Positions 21,556 to 34,287 of a stretch of DNA of 64,000 bases are shown here, in pieces. A program made the position numbers and the translations under genes. The stretch is from Zizania palustris (lineage: Eukaryota; Streptophyta; Magnoliopsida; Poales; Poaceae), in assembly GCA_019279435.1 (NCBI GenBank), contig JAAALK010000081.1, positions 30,575,001 to 30,639,000 on the forward strand, read 5' to 3'. The notes beneath the pieces are model-generated. The model searched no databases and had not been told where the DNA came from. It saw only the letters and a list, made by a program, of their open reading frames with translations. The first letter of the stretch is position 1. Every line of letters starts with the position of its first letter.

Positions 21556-24445
21556 TCAATCCTTGACATCGGCAACACCTTCAGATGCTATCTGAAACCT
21601 TGCTTCGGCTTCAGCCAAGCAGGGGGAGCTTATTACTTTACAGATTCGCTCTTCCCCTCTTCCCTTGCGAAGAGCAAGCCTGATACACAGCATTAGCATG
21701 TTAAGACTAATGAAATTATTATTGCTTACCAACCGATAATGTAACTAGGACCAAGAAGCAAGCTAGCACTAAGAAGTACAATTAGATTTCTCAGCAATGG
21801 ACCTGGTGGTGGAAGCATGCGCCATGATGTTTCCACCAATGGGCTTGATCTGTGGCCCAGCAAACATTGCAGAGCCATCCACTTGTGCCACTACTTGATT
21901 AGTGATAACCACAGCCACTCCAAACTATAGTGAGCGATCAAATCAAACTTAGATTATCAAAAGATGAATCAGAAAGACAACTAGAAAGAACGGACCTCGT
22001 CTGCTAACTTTTGGAGGCTCCTCAGAAACTTAGCCATATGCATTTGCCTCGCGGATAGCTCCCCTCTACCTGAAAAGTCAGTTCTGTATAGAGCTGTGGC
22101 ACTGTCTACAATCATGAGAGCAAACCTGCATACACGTGGAGATTCAAATAAGAATTTTGGACGAACATGTAGTTCAAGATTATGTTGGTACTAATCTGGA
22201 GAATGATATTATGGGGTTCCATCAAACAGCAATTATCATCATGTTAGAATAATACTCATAGGTTATACACATTGGGTTCCTTTTCTTATAAGAAAATGAA
22301 GTACACAATTGATATAGGCCATTTCTGTTCAATGCAACAGATGCATCCATACCTTTGTGATATAGGCCAAAAGGTCACTACAGAAACGAATGTGTTGGCA
22401 TGACATAGTAACTTCGATACATGACATAGTACCTTGTCTCTATCATCATGGAAGCTGCCTCTAGCAAAAGTCTGGATTGATGATCAGTATTATAAGCTCT
22501 TGCATATGCCACATTCTCTAATACATCAGCACCATTCAATCCGAACCTAGAATTCAGTATTTACATGTTTAGCAATCAAACTTTTGATAGAAGCCAACAC
22601 AATTACTAACAAAGAATCACCTGTCAGCTATCTGGAGGAGCCTCTGTGGTCTGAATGTCCCCTCCGCGTCAATGTACATGGCCTTTCCCTCACCACCACC
22701 TTGGTCCAATGGAAGCTGTAATATCAATAATTAACAGATTTGAGTTTAACAAAAGGATTCAGGTGGGAAATGAAAAAAAAGAGGTGGATAAATAAACTCT
22801 CACTTGGCATGTGACACATAGGGTGTGGCACAGCTGAGTCTTCCCCGATCGAAATTCACCATATATCTCTGTGATAGATCCTGTCTCTATTCCTCCTATT
22901 GGGTCAAAACAGAATTACTTAATGATCACAAGTCACTAGTATAACTCTGCAGAATGAAAAAAAAAAGATAGAAGAAAACCATGAAAGTTAGTAGTCCATT
23001 ACCCTCCAAAATCTTATCAAGCTCTCTTGATCCAGTGGTTACTTGAATAATCTCCAGCCTCTGTGCATGAAGTTGGCTGGCACTTGTAAATCCCAATGGA
23101 ACTAGCTTGGATGCTGCAAAAGTTTTGTACAGGTAAGAGTTTTACAAAATACAATACAATTTCCATACAACAGAGCCTCATTATCACTTGCCTGCTTCAA
23201 TTATCTTGTCTACTTTGGCTTCACTAATTCCTTTGATTTGTAAAAGGTCTTTCCTTGGAGTATAAGCTACAGACTCCACTGTGTAGAGACCAGAATCTTT
23301 GAGCTTTTTCACATCCAGTGCAGCTATCCCAGATGCCTTGACCATAAATTACAGACAGTTATTGTCTTATTGACAACAGAACAATGCACTCTGATATTTG
23401 TGCTCAAGAAACAGATACTAAGTTAGACACTATCACACTAGCTACACTATATGAGAATCAAAAGCACCTAAACTATGATGTTAACAAGAATATGGTGTTC
23501 AGACAATAATTTCCTCATTTTTCACATACTGTTCTTAAAAGAAAAAAACATGAAACATCTTAAATACTGTATACTTTCAGCCATTGATAAATTGACATCT
23601 GACACAAACAGACCGATTCCTAATGATCCACTGGATAACGACTTTGATGCTCCATTCTTCAAACAAGTTTACAAAGCAAAAGGCCACCCAAACGCCCAAG
23701 AATCCACGGAAGAGCCCATAAACACCGGCTTGACATGCCCTAAACAATGGATAAAAACTACTACATCTTAGTGTCAATTCGAGTGAGAAACGATCAGCAG
23801 GAAGGAACACCCAAGAAACGCCCCACAAAAGTCTAACCGAGAATCCCCCACTTTGGTCCTACCCGAATCAAGAACTTGCTATAAAACTGCAGAAAAGCTA
23901 TCCCAATTCTACCGCAAAGAGAAGCAAAAACTTGAGAAAAGTTCGAGCCCAAATCCATTTTGGGGAGAAATGAATCAATATATGGTTGTTTCTAGCCAAG
24001 ATTCTGCTTTCTGTAGAAAAAAAAACTAAAGAAATTACAAGAAATGCTCGCTCTTAGGGAGGAGCGAATCAAGAATATGTGGAACTGCCTAATTCGCCCA
24101 AATGCCGCACAACCCAATTCACCTGCTAACATAACGGTGGTTCCAAGAAATTGGCGACCTTGATGCAATTAAGGAGAAATAACTAAATCAAGAAACTAGG
24201 GTCCTTCGATCAAGAATCCCACACAAAACAGAAAGAACCTAACCGCAGGTCAGATTGCGAAGAACCCACCAAGACTCTCTCCCTACGCGGATCCCCATTC
24301 GAGGGAAGAGAAGCAACAGGGGCAAGAGGCCAGCTAGGCACCGGGGAGGACGTGCCAGTACCTGGAGCTGCTCGATGGGGAACGGCCCGTGCTCCCCCTC
24401 CTCCTGCTGCTGCTCCGCCGCCGCCGCCGCCGCCGCCGTAGACAT
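21556..24445 (-). CDS. RAD51: RAD51 recombinase
   Basis: Eukaryotic RecA-family strand-exchange protein for homologous recombination in the nucleus. Nine exons: 24445-24362, 23336-23192, 23113-23003, 22895-22804, 22715-22621, 22546-22433, 22125-21996, 21924-21803 and 21679-21556. They sum to 339 codons (338 residues), the normal length. The N terminus MSTAAAAAAAEQQQEE has an Ala7 run from a (CGC)n tract. Then come a helix-hairpin-helix region (KDLLQIKGISEAKVDKI), Walker A GEFRSGKTQ, Walker B ALMIVDSATAL and loop-2 region VAQVDGSAMFAGPQIKPIGG. It ends EGVADVKD. Intron 2 (23191-23114) uses a GC donor (AG|GCAAGT). A further upstream in-frame ATG at 24619 was rejected because the conserved start is at 24445. 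The Helitron 5' end lies 27 bp past the stop. Identification as the chromosome-11 copy is from memory of synteny. Confidence 0.97.
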
Positions 24446-25032
24446 GGGCCCACACGCAGTGACAGAAAACCTCTCTCTCTCTCTCCACAATTCCTCGGCG
24501 CGCTGCGTTCGAATGGAAATCGAAGGCGCCAAGGTGCAATCGGAGAGGCTTTTATTGGATCTTATTGGGCCTAAATGGGCCCAATGGCGGGCCAAAGTGG
24601 ACCTTATTGTGGGCCACAATGGGCCTCAATGAAGCCCATCTGCACGGGTGATTTTTTAAAATAATACATTTTAAAAAATCAAATGTTATACACGTTTTTT
24701 AAAAATACAAAAATAACCTTCAACGGCCGATTTTAAATCGGCTGTTGATGAGCCAATAAGAAATTATTTTTATAATTTTTTAAAACTGTATACAGATTTT
24801 TTTTCAAAAATATATTATTTAAAAATACCGGGGAGAGTCGACTGACAGGTGGGTCCCACTTATCAGTGAGGGCACATCGTCCCCATCCCTTCGTCTCGGC
24901 TTGGTCCGCAAGAGTAAAAACACCTTCGCCCTTCGAGCCGGGAGAGGCGAGACGAGCAGCGGCGATTCGGCGGAGAGAGAGAGGAAACCCTAGCGCCAGC
25001 TCGATCCCGCATCAGCAACCGCAGCCGGCACG
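24446..25032. promoter_or_regulatory. Divergent promoter interval of RAD51 and PAE1
   Basis: 587 bp separate the two start codons. The centre (about 24,650-24,840) is an AT-rich block with near-palindromic TTTTTAAAA runs and a GGCCGATTTTAAATCGGC hairpin, possibly a MITE remnant. The flanks are GC-rich, with a CT microsatellite at 24,472-24,487. No confirmed promoter element. Confidence 0.5.
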
Positions 25033-28000
25033 ATGTTCCTCACGAGGTAGTCGGATCCTGTCCCGGGAAAGCTTCGTTTTTTTTTGGTTTGCCGGGGGGA
25101 GGGGAGGGGAGGGGGGAGTCGACTCGATCTATGGGCGATTCTGTTGGGATTTGACTGTGGTTCGTTTTTTCGGGCGGGCGCAGGACGGAGTATGACCGCG
25201 GGGTGAACACCTTCTCCCCGGAGGGGCGGCTGTTCCAGGTCGAGTACGCCATTGAGGCCATCAAGGTGAGTTTTTGGTTCCCCTCTGTTTTTTTGTTTAC
25301 TGTATCTTAGGGAGGTGGTGTCTGTGTATCAAATATGGACTGAAGAGAAGCTGAGATGTTATATTGTCTGAGGATTAGGGGTTTATCTGTGGATAGAAGT
25401 GCTAGATTTGGGCTTTTGGAGGTTGGGTTGGGCGCAAATCTCTAGTAGGTCGTCGTTTTTTTTTGGATGCACTGAGTTGCTATGAATTGCTATGTGCGTG
25501 TGCTCCGGGTTTTTTTATGGCATAGTCTCAACTGTCGAGTGTAGATCAGTAGATCTATGGATTTTGGATGGGGTTCATCAAGAGGTTTTGGCCTATATAT
25601 TTCTAGAGAGGTGGTGTGCTGTAAGTGATGTTTATGATGCTGATCCTGATGCTATGTACTGTAGTTGGGATCAACTGCGATCGGGTTGAAGACCAAGGAT
25701 GGTGTTGTCCTGGCTGTGGAGAAACGTGTGACCTCACCCCTGTTGGTACTTGCATATTAACCTCATGCTAACCTATTCCTTCTTTCATACTGGATTACTG
25801 GTGCAATTGTATCAACTGTGCATTTTGACTATTTAGTTGCAAGCTTTGCTGTATTAATTTATCTGTCTGATGTTTGAAATCTTATCCTTTGGTAGACTTG
25901 CATTCTTACATTAGTGATTAGTACACTGGAAAGACCCTCTTAAGCTGTTAGACATGGATGCTGCTGGAGTTTTCCATATAATCTGTGTTTTTTATTTTTC
26001 ATAGGAACATTTTTTTAAGCTTGGGCTATCAAGAGGGTATAGATAAGGATGTTTAGAGTAATCCTGATGCAATATTTTCTGTATCAAATTTTATGGTTGA
26101 TAATATGCCAGTTTGCTATCATGCATTACTCTTATTTGGGCAAGTGTTAACAAAACAAAGGCATTCAGTTAAACAGTCACACAGATACAAGTATTTCACA
26201 TGCCAATGCTTGGAACCAAATGATTCATGGATTCTTTTTTCTAAAAAAAAACTAAACAAGGAAGATGTTACAACTAACTCTGGAGATGTCACATGGGAAA
26301 TTTGTCCATTTCTTTTCTTTCAAAAAATGGCCCAGTTTATTTTCTTGTGTCTTAACTTACCTTTATGGGTTGCGGCAATCTGATGATTGATTGAATCATG
26401 CTCTCTGCAGACTCTATTGCACTGTATGCCAGTGCAGCTGTTTTTTTTTCTTGTAATGTCATGTAAAAGCTTTTGACACTGTATTATATGCTTATAGCCC
26501 ATATATGTGTTATGCGAATTAGGAAGTTACCTGATACCTCTGTGTAGTTGCAAAAGCTATCTTCCTGATTCTTTCAGAACTTGATGTTAGACTCCTATTT
26601 CAATCTTAAAGATAATGCAAACACCATTGTATGATTGTACAGGAACCAAGCAGTGTGGAGAAAATCATGGAAATTGATGAGCACATAGGCTGTGCCATGA
26701 GTGGCCTTATTGCTGATGCTAGAACATTGGTTGAACATGCTCGTGTTGAGACTCAGGTACACTCTTGTGCAATTTTGTACATGTTTTAGATCTTAGGACC
26801 ATATATGTTAATCTGACTTGATGTGTTCACAATCAGAATCATAGGTTCTCTTATGGGGAGCCAATGACAGTAGAATCTACTACACAAGCTATCTGTGACT
26901 TAGCTCTGCGTTTTGGTGAAGGTGATGAAGAGTCAATGGTTAGTCTCATTTGCTCTTTTTGATATGACTAGATGAAAACAAATCTGGCACACCTGCAAAA
27001 GTTGAGGTTAAGATCTGTAGCAGGGAGAAATATTTTCTTTTTCTTTTTTTTTTTGCTTTTGTTAAAAGGAATTAACCCCATTTCTTTGGCCATGACACTC
27101 TATTCAATGATTGCCTTCTTCATTTGCATCAGTGCTTTGTCTGCGGAGGAAACTAAATATGTATAAGCTTTGTCCCATTATGGTGAATTTAAGCAGATAT
27201 AAGTAATAACTAATATTGAAATTTATGAATCAATGAGTTGTAAATTGATCAATCTTTGCACATTTTTCTTTGGTTCTATATTTTGGTGACTATTATCTTA
27301 ATAAGGCTTAGTGCACATATGAATTAACTTTCGAAGCTGTAATTGCCAAAACACTAAACACCCCCACTAGTCAAAGCAGTTTTGTTTGACCCCACTGGGC
27401 CACTGCAAATTACATTGCTGAATTTTATCAACCTTTTTGTCCAAATTTCTTGTTGGTTAGCTTAACCAAACTGTAATTGATTCTGATATATCTGTTTGTT
27501 TTGTGCAGTCACGACCATTTGGAGTATCCCTCCTAATTGCTGGTCATGATGAGAATGGACCCAGTTTGTAAGTATTTATCCCTTTTAACTGAGTTAATTT
27601 CCAATTTTCCATACATTAATGAATAATGATGCCTATATATGTATGCTGTTGTGGTGCTATGTTACCATTTGTTTCCAGATTCCATGAATAGCCTTTGTTG
27701 TTCTAACTTCTAAGGCATTTAATTATAGTCTAGCAAATAATTCTACATAATAAAAGTCAGGACTCAGGACTACAGCCATTTCTCTTAAATTAAGTAGTTG
27801 TGACTTGTGATAAGGATCATCATAAAAAACTTTATAGGTTTCTAGAATAGCTAATTACTTTTTGCTTCAAGCTGTTTTACATCCTGTAAGTTAATAACTT
27901 GACTTGATATTTGCTTATACTCTAGCAGAGTAATCATTTGAAAACCTGCATGTCAAAGAGGAGTTTGTTGTTCAAAATGTCTCATGTCAGGTGCTATAAG

Positions 28001-29204
28001 TGATATTGTGTCCATATTTTTGTATCTAGTTTCTTAATAAGAACAGTTGCATCTCTAGTTTCCTGTATCCTGAGAAGTGCTAAGTTTTATGTATTCATAA
28101 TTGAGGTTTTTTATCATGGCATCTCTCATTCATCTATATTGTGAGATAGGGTGATAGGCATTACAAGGCCAACTGGTCTTTGCTTCTATCAATCTGTTAA
28201 TTAATTTGTACGTGTTTCAGGTACTACACTGACCCATCTGGAACCTTTTGGCAATGCAATGCCAAGGCAATTGGATCAGGTTCTGAAGGAGCTGATAGCT
28301 CATTACAGGAGCAGTACAACAAGGTACGATCTGTTAAACTAATCGCACAGTTACTGAAGAACAATAACAAATAGTGATATAGACCATAAGGATGTGCAAG
28401 CATTCATACTTTGGTTGAGTGCCAAATCGATATGAAAAATTCCCAATATAATACTGGAGGAAATATGTTGCATATGGTCCCTAGTTAATAGTTTTTTTTT
28501 TTGAGGATAACCAGGAGGAGAGGCTCCTACCTTAGTTATATATTGAACAGAGTTGTAAACATACATTAAAGGATGCAATCCTTCTTACCTAACCCGGAAA
28601 ATGAAAAGAAAATCTAGCTTACAAGTTTGCTATCCAATCTAAGATCAACTCTCTTAGAGAGGGATTACATCTTTGACTCTAGTTAATAGTTACCGAACTA
28701 CATGGCACGTTTGGATCAAAATTTGACAGTCTTACAGTGCCATGTGATGTATGGCAGCAAAACCATTTAAAAAGCTTTCAAGGCCATTATGACAATTGAA
28801 ATACTTGTCAGAAGTCTTAGTTCTACTATCCACGTAGCATTACGCAGCAATATTTTGTAGCATTATTTGGCAGGATTCCTTCCAGTTGTTTATTTAGAGC
28901 TTTATTTATGTTTTGTATATGAAAATAATATAAAGAAATGCCATCTTGATGCAGGAATTGACTCTCCAGGAGGCCGAGACCATAGCTCTATCTATCTTGA
29001 AGCAGGTCATGGAGGAAAAGGTATGGTATAACAAACCACTTAATATTCAGCATCTCATTTGTAACCCAAAAGAGTTTCATAGATATCTGATATCCATCTC
29101 ATTCTGAACAGGTAACTCCAAACAACGTCGATATCGCCAAGGTCTCTCCCAACTACCATCTCTACACCCCTGCAGAGGTTGAAGCTGTCATTGCACGGTT
29201 GTGA
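25033..29204 (+). CDS. PAE1: 20S proteasome subunit alpha type-5
   Basis: Structural alpha-ring subunit of the 20S proteasome. Exons 25033-25046, 25184-25265, 25665-25745, 26643-26756, 26837-26938, 27509-27567, 28221-28323, 28955-29020 and 29112-29204 sum to 238 codons (237 residues). The start MFLTRTEYDRGVNTFSPEGR shows the alpha-type N-terminal signature (YDRGVNTFSPEGRLFQVEYA). Then come LGSTAIGLKTKDGVVLAVEK, SGLIADARTLVEHARVE, RPFGVSLLIAGHDE, YYTDPSGTFWQCNAKAIGSG and the C terminus PAEVEAVIARL. The first exon carries only 14 coding bases. Intron 7 contains a small retroposon insertion. It diverges from RAD51. Confidence 0.97.
28481..28691 (-). mobile_element. Small retroposon (SINE or truncated LINE) in PAE1 intron 7
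   Basis: A 185-bp insert (28494-28678) flanked by an exact 13-bp duplication, CTAGTTAATAGTT, at 28481-28493 and 28679-28691. The left edge is a run of T, so the poly-A end faces left and the insert is on the minus strand. No coding capacity. I cannot tell a SINE from a 5'-truncated LINE. Confidence 0.85.
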
Positions 29205-31362
29205 AACATTCCCAAGGCGTGTTGTTTTTATCATCCCTAATACAGTCGCTGTATGAACTTCCTGATATATGGGCACATCAGCCCTTTGTTTGCCATGGCT
29301 GTCATGTACTCATGTTATGCCAACAAGTTAGTGGCTACTGGAATTTACTGCCTCTAACTCTAATTCTCAGCTGTGCAGCCCAGTCATTTGTTTGTTTCCA
29401 GCAGTATAATCAGTAATCAGACCAGGCCATGTACTATCAAAAAGAGAATGCACATCCTTTCCAAGATTTGAGTGCAAAATCAGTGATTTGTTGATTGATT
29501 ATTTACCATTTGTGTGAACGAAATGTGGGCTAAAATAGCAAATAATTAAAGTCGTTTTTAGGGGTGACAAATCATCACATATGATTGCTTAGGAGTAATG
29601 CTACTCTTGATAAATTGTATCACGTGCACCGGCAACCCTGTCAGTCACTAGTCAGTGAGAATCTTAAACACATGGCTTCTTCATCCATCTCACTCAGTCT
29701 GTCAGTCACTCCAATGGTTGGCTTCCTTTGACCTCGTGGGCTCACCAAGGTTTCTACTTTCTAGGACGACTCCTCTGGCTCTACTTTGTACTTGTCTGAA
29801 TTAGTAGCATTCTGTGACTGTTCAAACTCAGCCGGTTCAACATTTTGAATTCAACATTTAGATCCAATTTACCACAGGTAATGACTATTGACTGCGGTAA
29901 CCAACACAATGGGTTACCGGTAGGGTGACACATGACAAAAGTTCAGATTTTTCAGGTAGCTCCTCTTCCAAGTGTGTTCTGCTCATGACAGTGAGTGACA
30001 GGAACCTGCACTGCACTGCACTGCACTGGGATATGATGTCTCCAATCTCCATCTCACTCTAACGGCATCCCAGCGTCTTGAAAATACAGATTTACCCCTC
30101 CCTTCATCTTCACTGACAACAGGTTTGCCTTCCATTGAGAGCAACCATTATTTTGATCAGAGTACTACATAAAGTACATACATCTCATGATCTTGCTACC
30201 CTGTTTGGATTGTGGTTGGGTTGGCCGGATTTTTTCTTTGACAGCTAAAAGAACAATGAGATTCTCAAAAAGCCAAGCTCAAGGTTACTATGTATAAAAA
30301 ATACTTGATGTCAATAAATGTACCAATCTAATTAGGTTTTTTCATCATTATATTATTTTGGTAGTTTTAACTTTAGAACCGTTACAAATTATTTTTTATA
30401 AAGATGTTAGGCATCATCTTTCAGTTTAAGGAGAAACAAGCGAAGCAATCCTTACATTTGTGCTGGAGTTATACATGTGAAGTGAAATATTATATCAGGC
30501 CATTCAGAGTGGATTTTCACCCAATTTCTACAACAAAGTAAATTAATTTTCTATGAGATTCATGTATAAATCCTATAAAATTTAAGTTTTTGTTTTTAAT
30601 GAACCTTGCGAAGTACTCGATTAATTAGGGATGACAGTTTTATCCGCAGGTACCCGACGGGCACGGTTTTGGGTTTAATTTTGTACCCGCGGGTTCGCGG
30701 GTTTGGGTACCCATTTATTGTCGAGTCGGGTTCAGGTTTAAATTTAAACTCGTGGGTTTACCCGATTACTTAAAATTACACAGAGTATATCTCATTTTTT
30801 TCATTATCTACTATAATGTTACGTTGAGATATGTTGAATGATTTTATCATTTCAAATTATGTATCGGTAATGTGATAATCTTCTATTTATTGTGGTTTCT
30901 TAATTATATTTATGGTGTAATGTAATTCATGTAGAGTATAAATTGAACCCACAGATTATCTGTCGGATTTCAGGTACCCGACAAGTTCGAGCTCGAGTTT
31001 AGTTTTGAACTAATGGGTTTCGCGAATTCGGATTTACATAGATTTCGTGGGTTTACTTCATCGGCGGGTTTTCATTAAACCCGCGGGTTTCTAACCTTTT
31101 GATGATTAATTAAGGAAATCTTGAGAGAGAAGAGAGGAGAATCTTGGCATTTTCCTTTGCCCACTAACAAGGGTAGATTCGTAATTGTCCGTCCTCCTCC
31201 TCCCAGGTAGCCTGTCGGCTGTCGCAATTTCTTCCGGACCCAAACCCCCTCGCTGAACCACCGGAGAAACCTCGAAAAGCAAGGCGAAGCGCGAGTTACA
31301 CGGACCGAATCCGGCGGGCAGAGAACGCGCCGGGAAGCAGGAGAGGCGAGCCGCCGCGCGCG
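29205..31362. other. Intergenic, PAE1 to GIF
   Basis: The first 250 bp are likely PAE1 3' untranslated sequence. No gene was recognised. About 30,636-31,095 carries many GGGTACCC, CCCGCGGG and ACCCGA motifs of a dispersed low-complexity repeat also seen near 42,150-42,330. A short CTGCA-type repeat (CACTGCACTGCACTGCACTG) lies near 30,008-30,028. Confidence 0.5.
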
Positions 31363-34287
31363 ATGCAGCAGCAGATGGCCATGCCGGCGGGGGCGGCCGC
31401 CGCCGCGGTGCCTCCGGCGGCCGGCATCACCACCGAGCAGATCCAAAAGGTTCGGCCCCCTCGCTCGTCTCTAGGGTTCGCGCCTCGTAAAAGATGGCTC
31501 CTTTGGCGATTGTTTCGGCCAAAGATCCGATCTTTTTCGTGCCTGGCTGGAGAAGTATTTGACAATTTTTTTTTGTTCTTTTCTTGCCTTTAGAGTTAAT
31601 CAATCAACAGGGGAGAGGGGTTCCCCACCCAGAATACATCTATTAATCATTGAGTGGTAATGGTACATAACAACAGCACATTCCCAAAGGTTAGAGAAGC
31701 ATGTCCATCTATGCATGAGGGCTTAAAAGTTAAAGCAGCTTAAGAGAAGTGGAAGTAGACAAAGGAATAAGGATGATAGGAGTGTAGTCTTCAGTATACA
31801 GTTCAACCAAATTTTGAATCTCTATTGGGAAGACTACCAGCCACCAGTATCAGTAATATATTAATATCGCGAATATGGCACCGATGAAATGATAAACATT
31901 CATTATGTATGCTGACCATAAGAATTTAATCATCAACAATCTTAGTTTTCCCTTTTAGGGGCTCTCCAATACCTTTTGTTAGCTTTCACTACCCATTTTC
32001 TTAGTAATTTTTCCTTTTGTGCTTCTTAACCACTGTTATTTATTTCATCCTTCGGTGTGAGTTCATTTAATCTTCTGTTCTAATTAATTGGCAGAGCTGA
32101 TGCCCCTGTTTTAGGAAAGCCTTCATTCATGATACCATGATGTTTTTCTACCAGATCAACGAATTCTCCCTGCAAAATTTTATGATATATATCTTTCGGT
32201 TGCTTTTAAATCTGTTACAACAGAATCACACATCTGAACATCTGAATCATGTAATTGTGGTCACAACATAAGCATCAAGTGTAACCCCAAAGACATCAGC
32301 ATTTTTCTAATCATTTGTCCACTACATCACAATAACATCAGCATCAAAAATCTATTATGGAATGGTTAACGTTAACTTAAGCTTGGATTTTTCGAGAGGC
32401 AAACCATGTTGCCATGGTAAAATCAATAAATCAGGAATCCAAATATCTTTGTGAACAAAACTGCTTGTATAATTCTTATATAGATAATAGATGTGCAACA
32501 GAGAAATGGTAAATGAATTATTTAATATTATACACAAGTTTACCATCGTAGTCTGATCATCATCATCATCATCATTAACTTTAAGATTAAGCACTTACAA
32601 GCACTGATTCAAATTTTCTTTTGCAGTATTTGGACGAAAATAAACAGCTTATTTTGGCCATCCTAGAAAATCAGAACCTAGGGAAGTTGGCCGAATGTGC
32701 TCAGTAAGTCACTCTCTAAACATTTTAAAAAGGTTTTACTGCTAGATTACCATATGAAATGTGCAATTATTATTGTTTTTAATTATGCACATGTAGATTG
32801 TATAATGGGGTGGACAGTGACATGCCCTCATGGCACTACAGTAGGTTTGCTTTTATCAGTTTGAATGCAAACAATTGAACCTTAAAACGCGGATTAAAAA
32901 TGCTTTGGATGTAGAGGTTGTGATGATAGTATAACACTGCAATGACCATACTGTAGTAATTGAGTACAATATGATCTATGCAGCATACATTCTTGTATTA
33001 TGTTTTGGTGGATGTTTTAATAATACCATATTCTATTAATTGAAGGCATTAGTGATGTCTGCCTAGTTAGGATAGTTGCATCTTCTGAAGCGTAGTTGAC
33101 CATTTGGAGTAATAAATAATAGTGGCCAATGCATGTCTAGTTTTGGCTTCTGAAGTTTAGTTGAGCAATATTGATGGGTACTTTGCTGTTCTATCCAGGT
33201 GCTCCTTTCATTTATGAAGTCCTATATAGTATCTACAAGTCCATGAAAAATCTATTGTTATATTATTTCATGTATTCGTGCATTCAATGTAGTTTTCACT
33301 AGCATACAACATAGTTCCATGAAGATTAAGTTTTTGAATTTAATGTTCTTTGGAGTGTAACATTCAGTTTGTTTTACACCATTGTGTGAGGAACTTCTGC
33401 CTAGATCTATCTTGTCTGCCTGAATAATCATTGTTCCAAGGTACAATATGAATAATCCTAGTGTGCATATTGTACTGCTGTTGGGCCCTTCACAGCAGAA
33501 GATTCTTAGAATCTGACAAAACAAGATTAGTTTAACTGTCCATCTGTCTGCATTACTCAGTCCATTTTGATTTTGAGATGCTAGTTTCATCTGTCAAAAA
33601 AGAATAATGCATGAAACATTTCTAATCTGCTTTCTGATGCACCAAACAAACTTTTCTTAATTGAGTTAATTCTAGTAGACGCAGACAGTCTTCCTTCTAA
33701 ACAGTGTTTATAATAATACTAATAACAGTACATTACATGCTCTCAATTTTTAGGTACCAAGCTCAGCTTCAAAAGAATCTATTGTATCTGGCTGCCATTG
33801 CAGATGCCCAACCACCTCAGAATCCTGGAAGTCGCCCTCAGGTTAATTATGCTCCATGTTGCAGCATGACACCGCAAGCTCTCCTCATTGTTACATTTGC
33901 TCAAATAATTATTCCTCCAAACAGATGATGCAGCCTGGTGCTACGCCAGGCACCGGGCATTACATGTCGCAAGTACCGATGTTCCCTCCAAGAACCCCTT
34001 TAACCCCACAACAGATGCAAGAACAGCAGCAGCAGCAACTTCAACAGCAGCAAGCTCAGGCTCTTGCTTTCCCTGGCCAAATGTTGATGAGACCAGGTAC
34101 TGTCAATGGCATGCAGTCTATCCAAGCTGACCCTGCTCGTGCTGCTGAGCTTCAGCAAGCAGCCGTAGGCTCGGTAGATGGTCGAGGAAACAAGCAGGAT
34201 GCCTCCTCAGAGCCTTCTGGCACCGAAAGCCACAAGAGCGCAGGAACCGACAATGAAGCAGGAGGTGATGTAGCAGAGAAATCCTGA
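31363..34287 (+). CDS. GIF2: GRF-interacting factor (SSXT/ANGUSTIFOLIA3-type coactivator)
   Basis: Transcriptional coactivator that binds the QLQ domain of growth-regulating factors and recruits SWI/SNF to drive cell proliferation. Exons 31363-31449, 32627-32703, 33754-33841 and 33925-34287 sum to 205 codons (204 residues). The N terminus MQQQMAMPAGAAAAAV is followed by the conserved SNH domain: ITTEQIQKYLDENKQLILAI, NQNLGKLAECAQYQAQLQKN and LLYLAAIADAQP (about 21-79). The C-terminal half is Gln/Met/Pro/Gly-rich (QEQQQQQLQQQQAQ) and ends in an acidic Ser-rich tail. Family assignment is firm. The number GIF2 is from memory of the chromosome-11 locus; a close paralogue on chromosome 12 is the alternative. 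Confidence 0.93.

Noticed and set aside
20985..21578. 197-residue Pro/Ala/Arg-rich open frame on the minus strand and antisense Gly/Arg-rich frames
   Set aside because: They lie in the GC-rich minisatellite where stop codons are rare; no domain is visible and they overlap the RAD51 last exon in another frame.
24239..24619. Longer open frame extending RAD51 upstream of 24445
   Set aside because: The conserved RAD51 start MSTAAAAAAAEQQQ lies at 24445; upstream sequence is not family-like.
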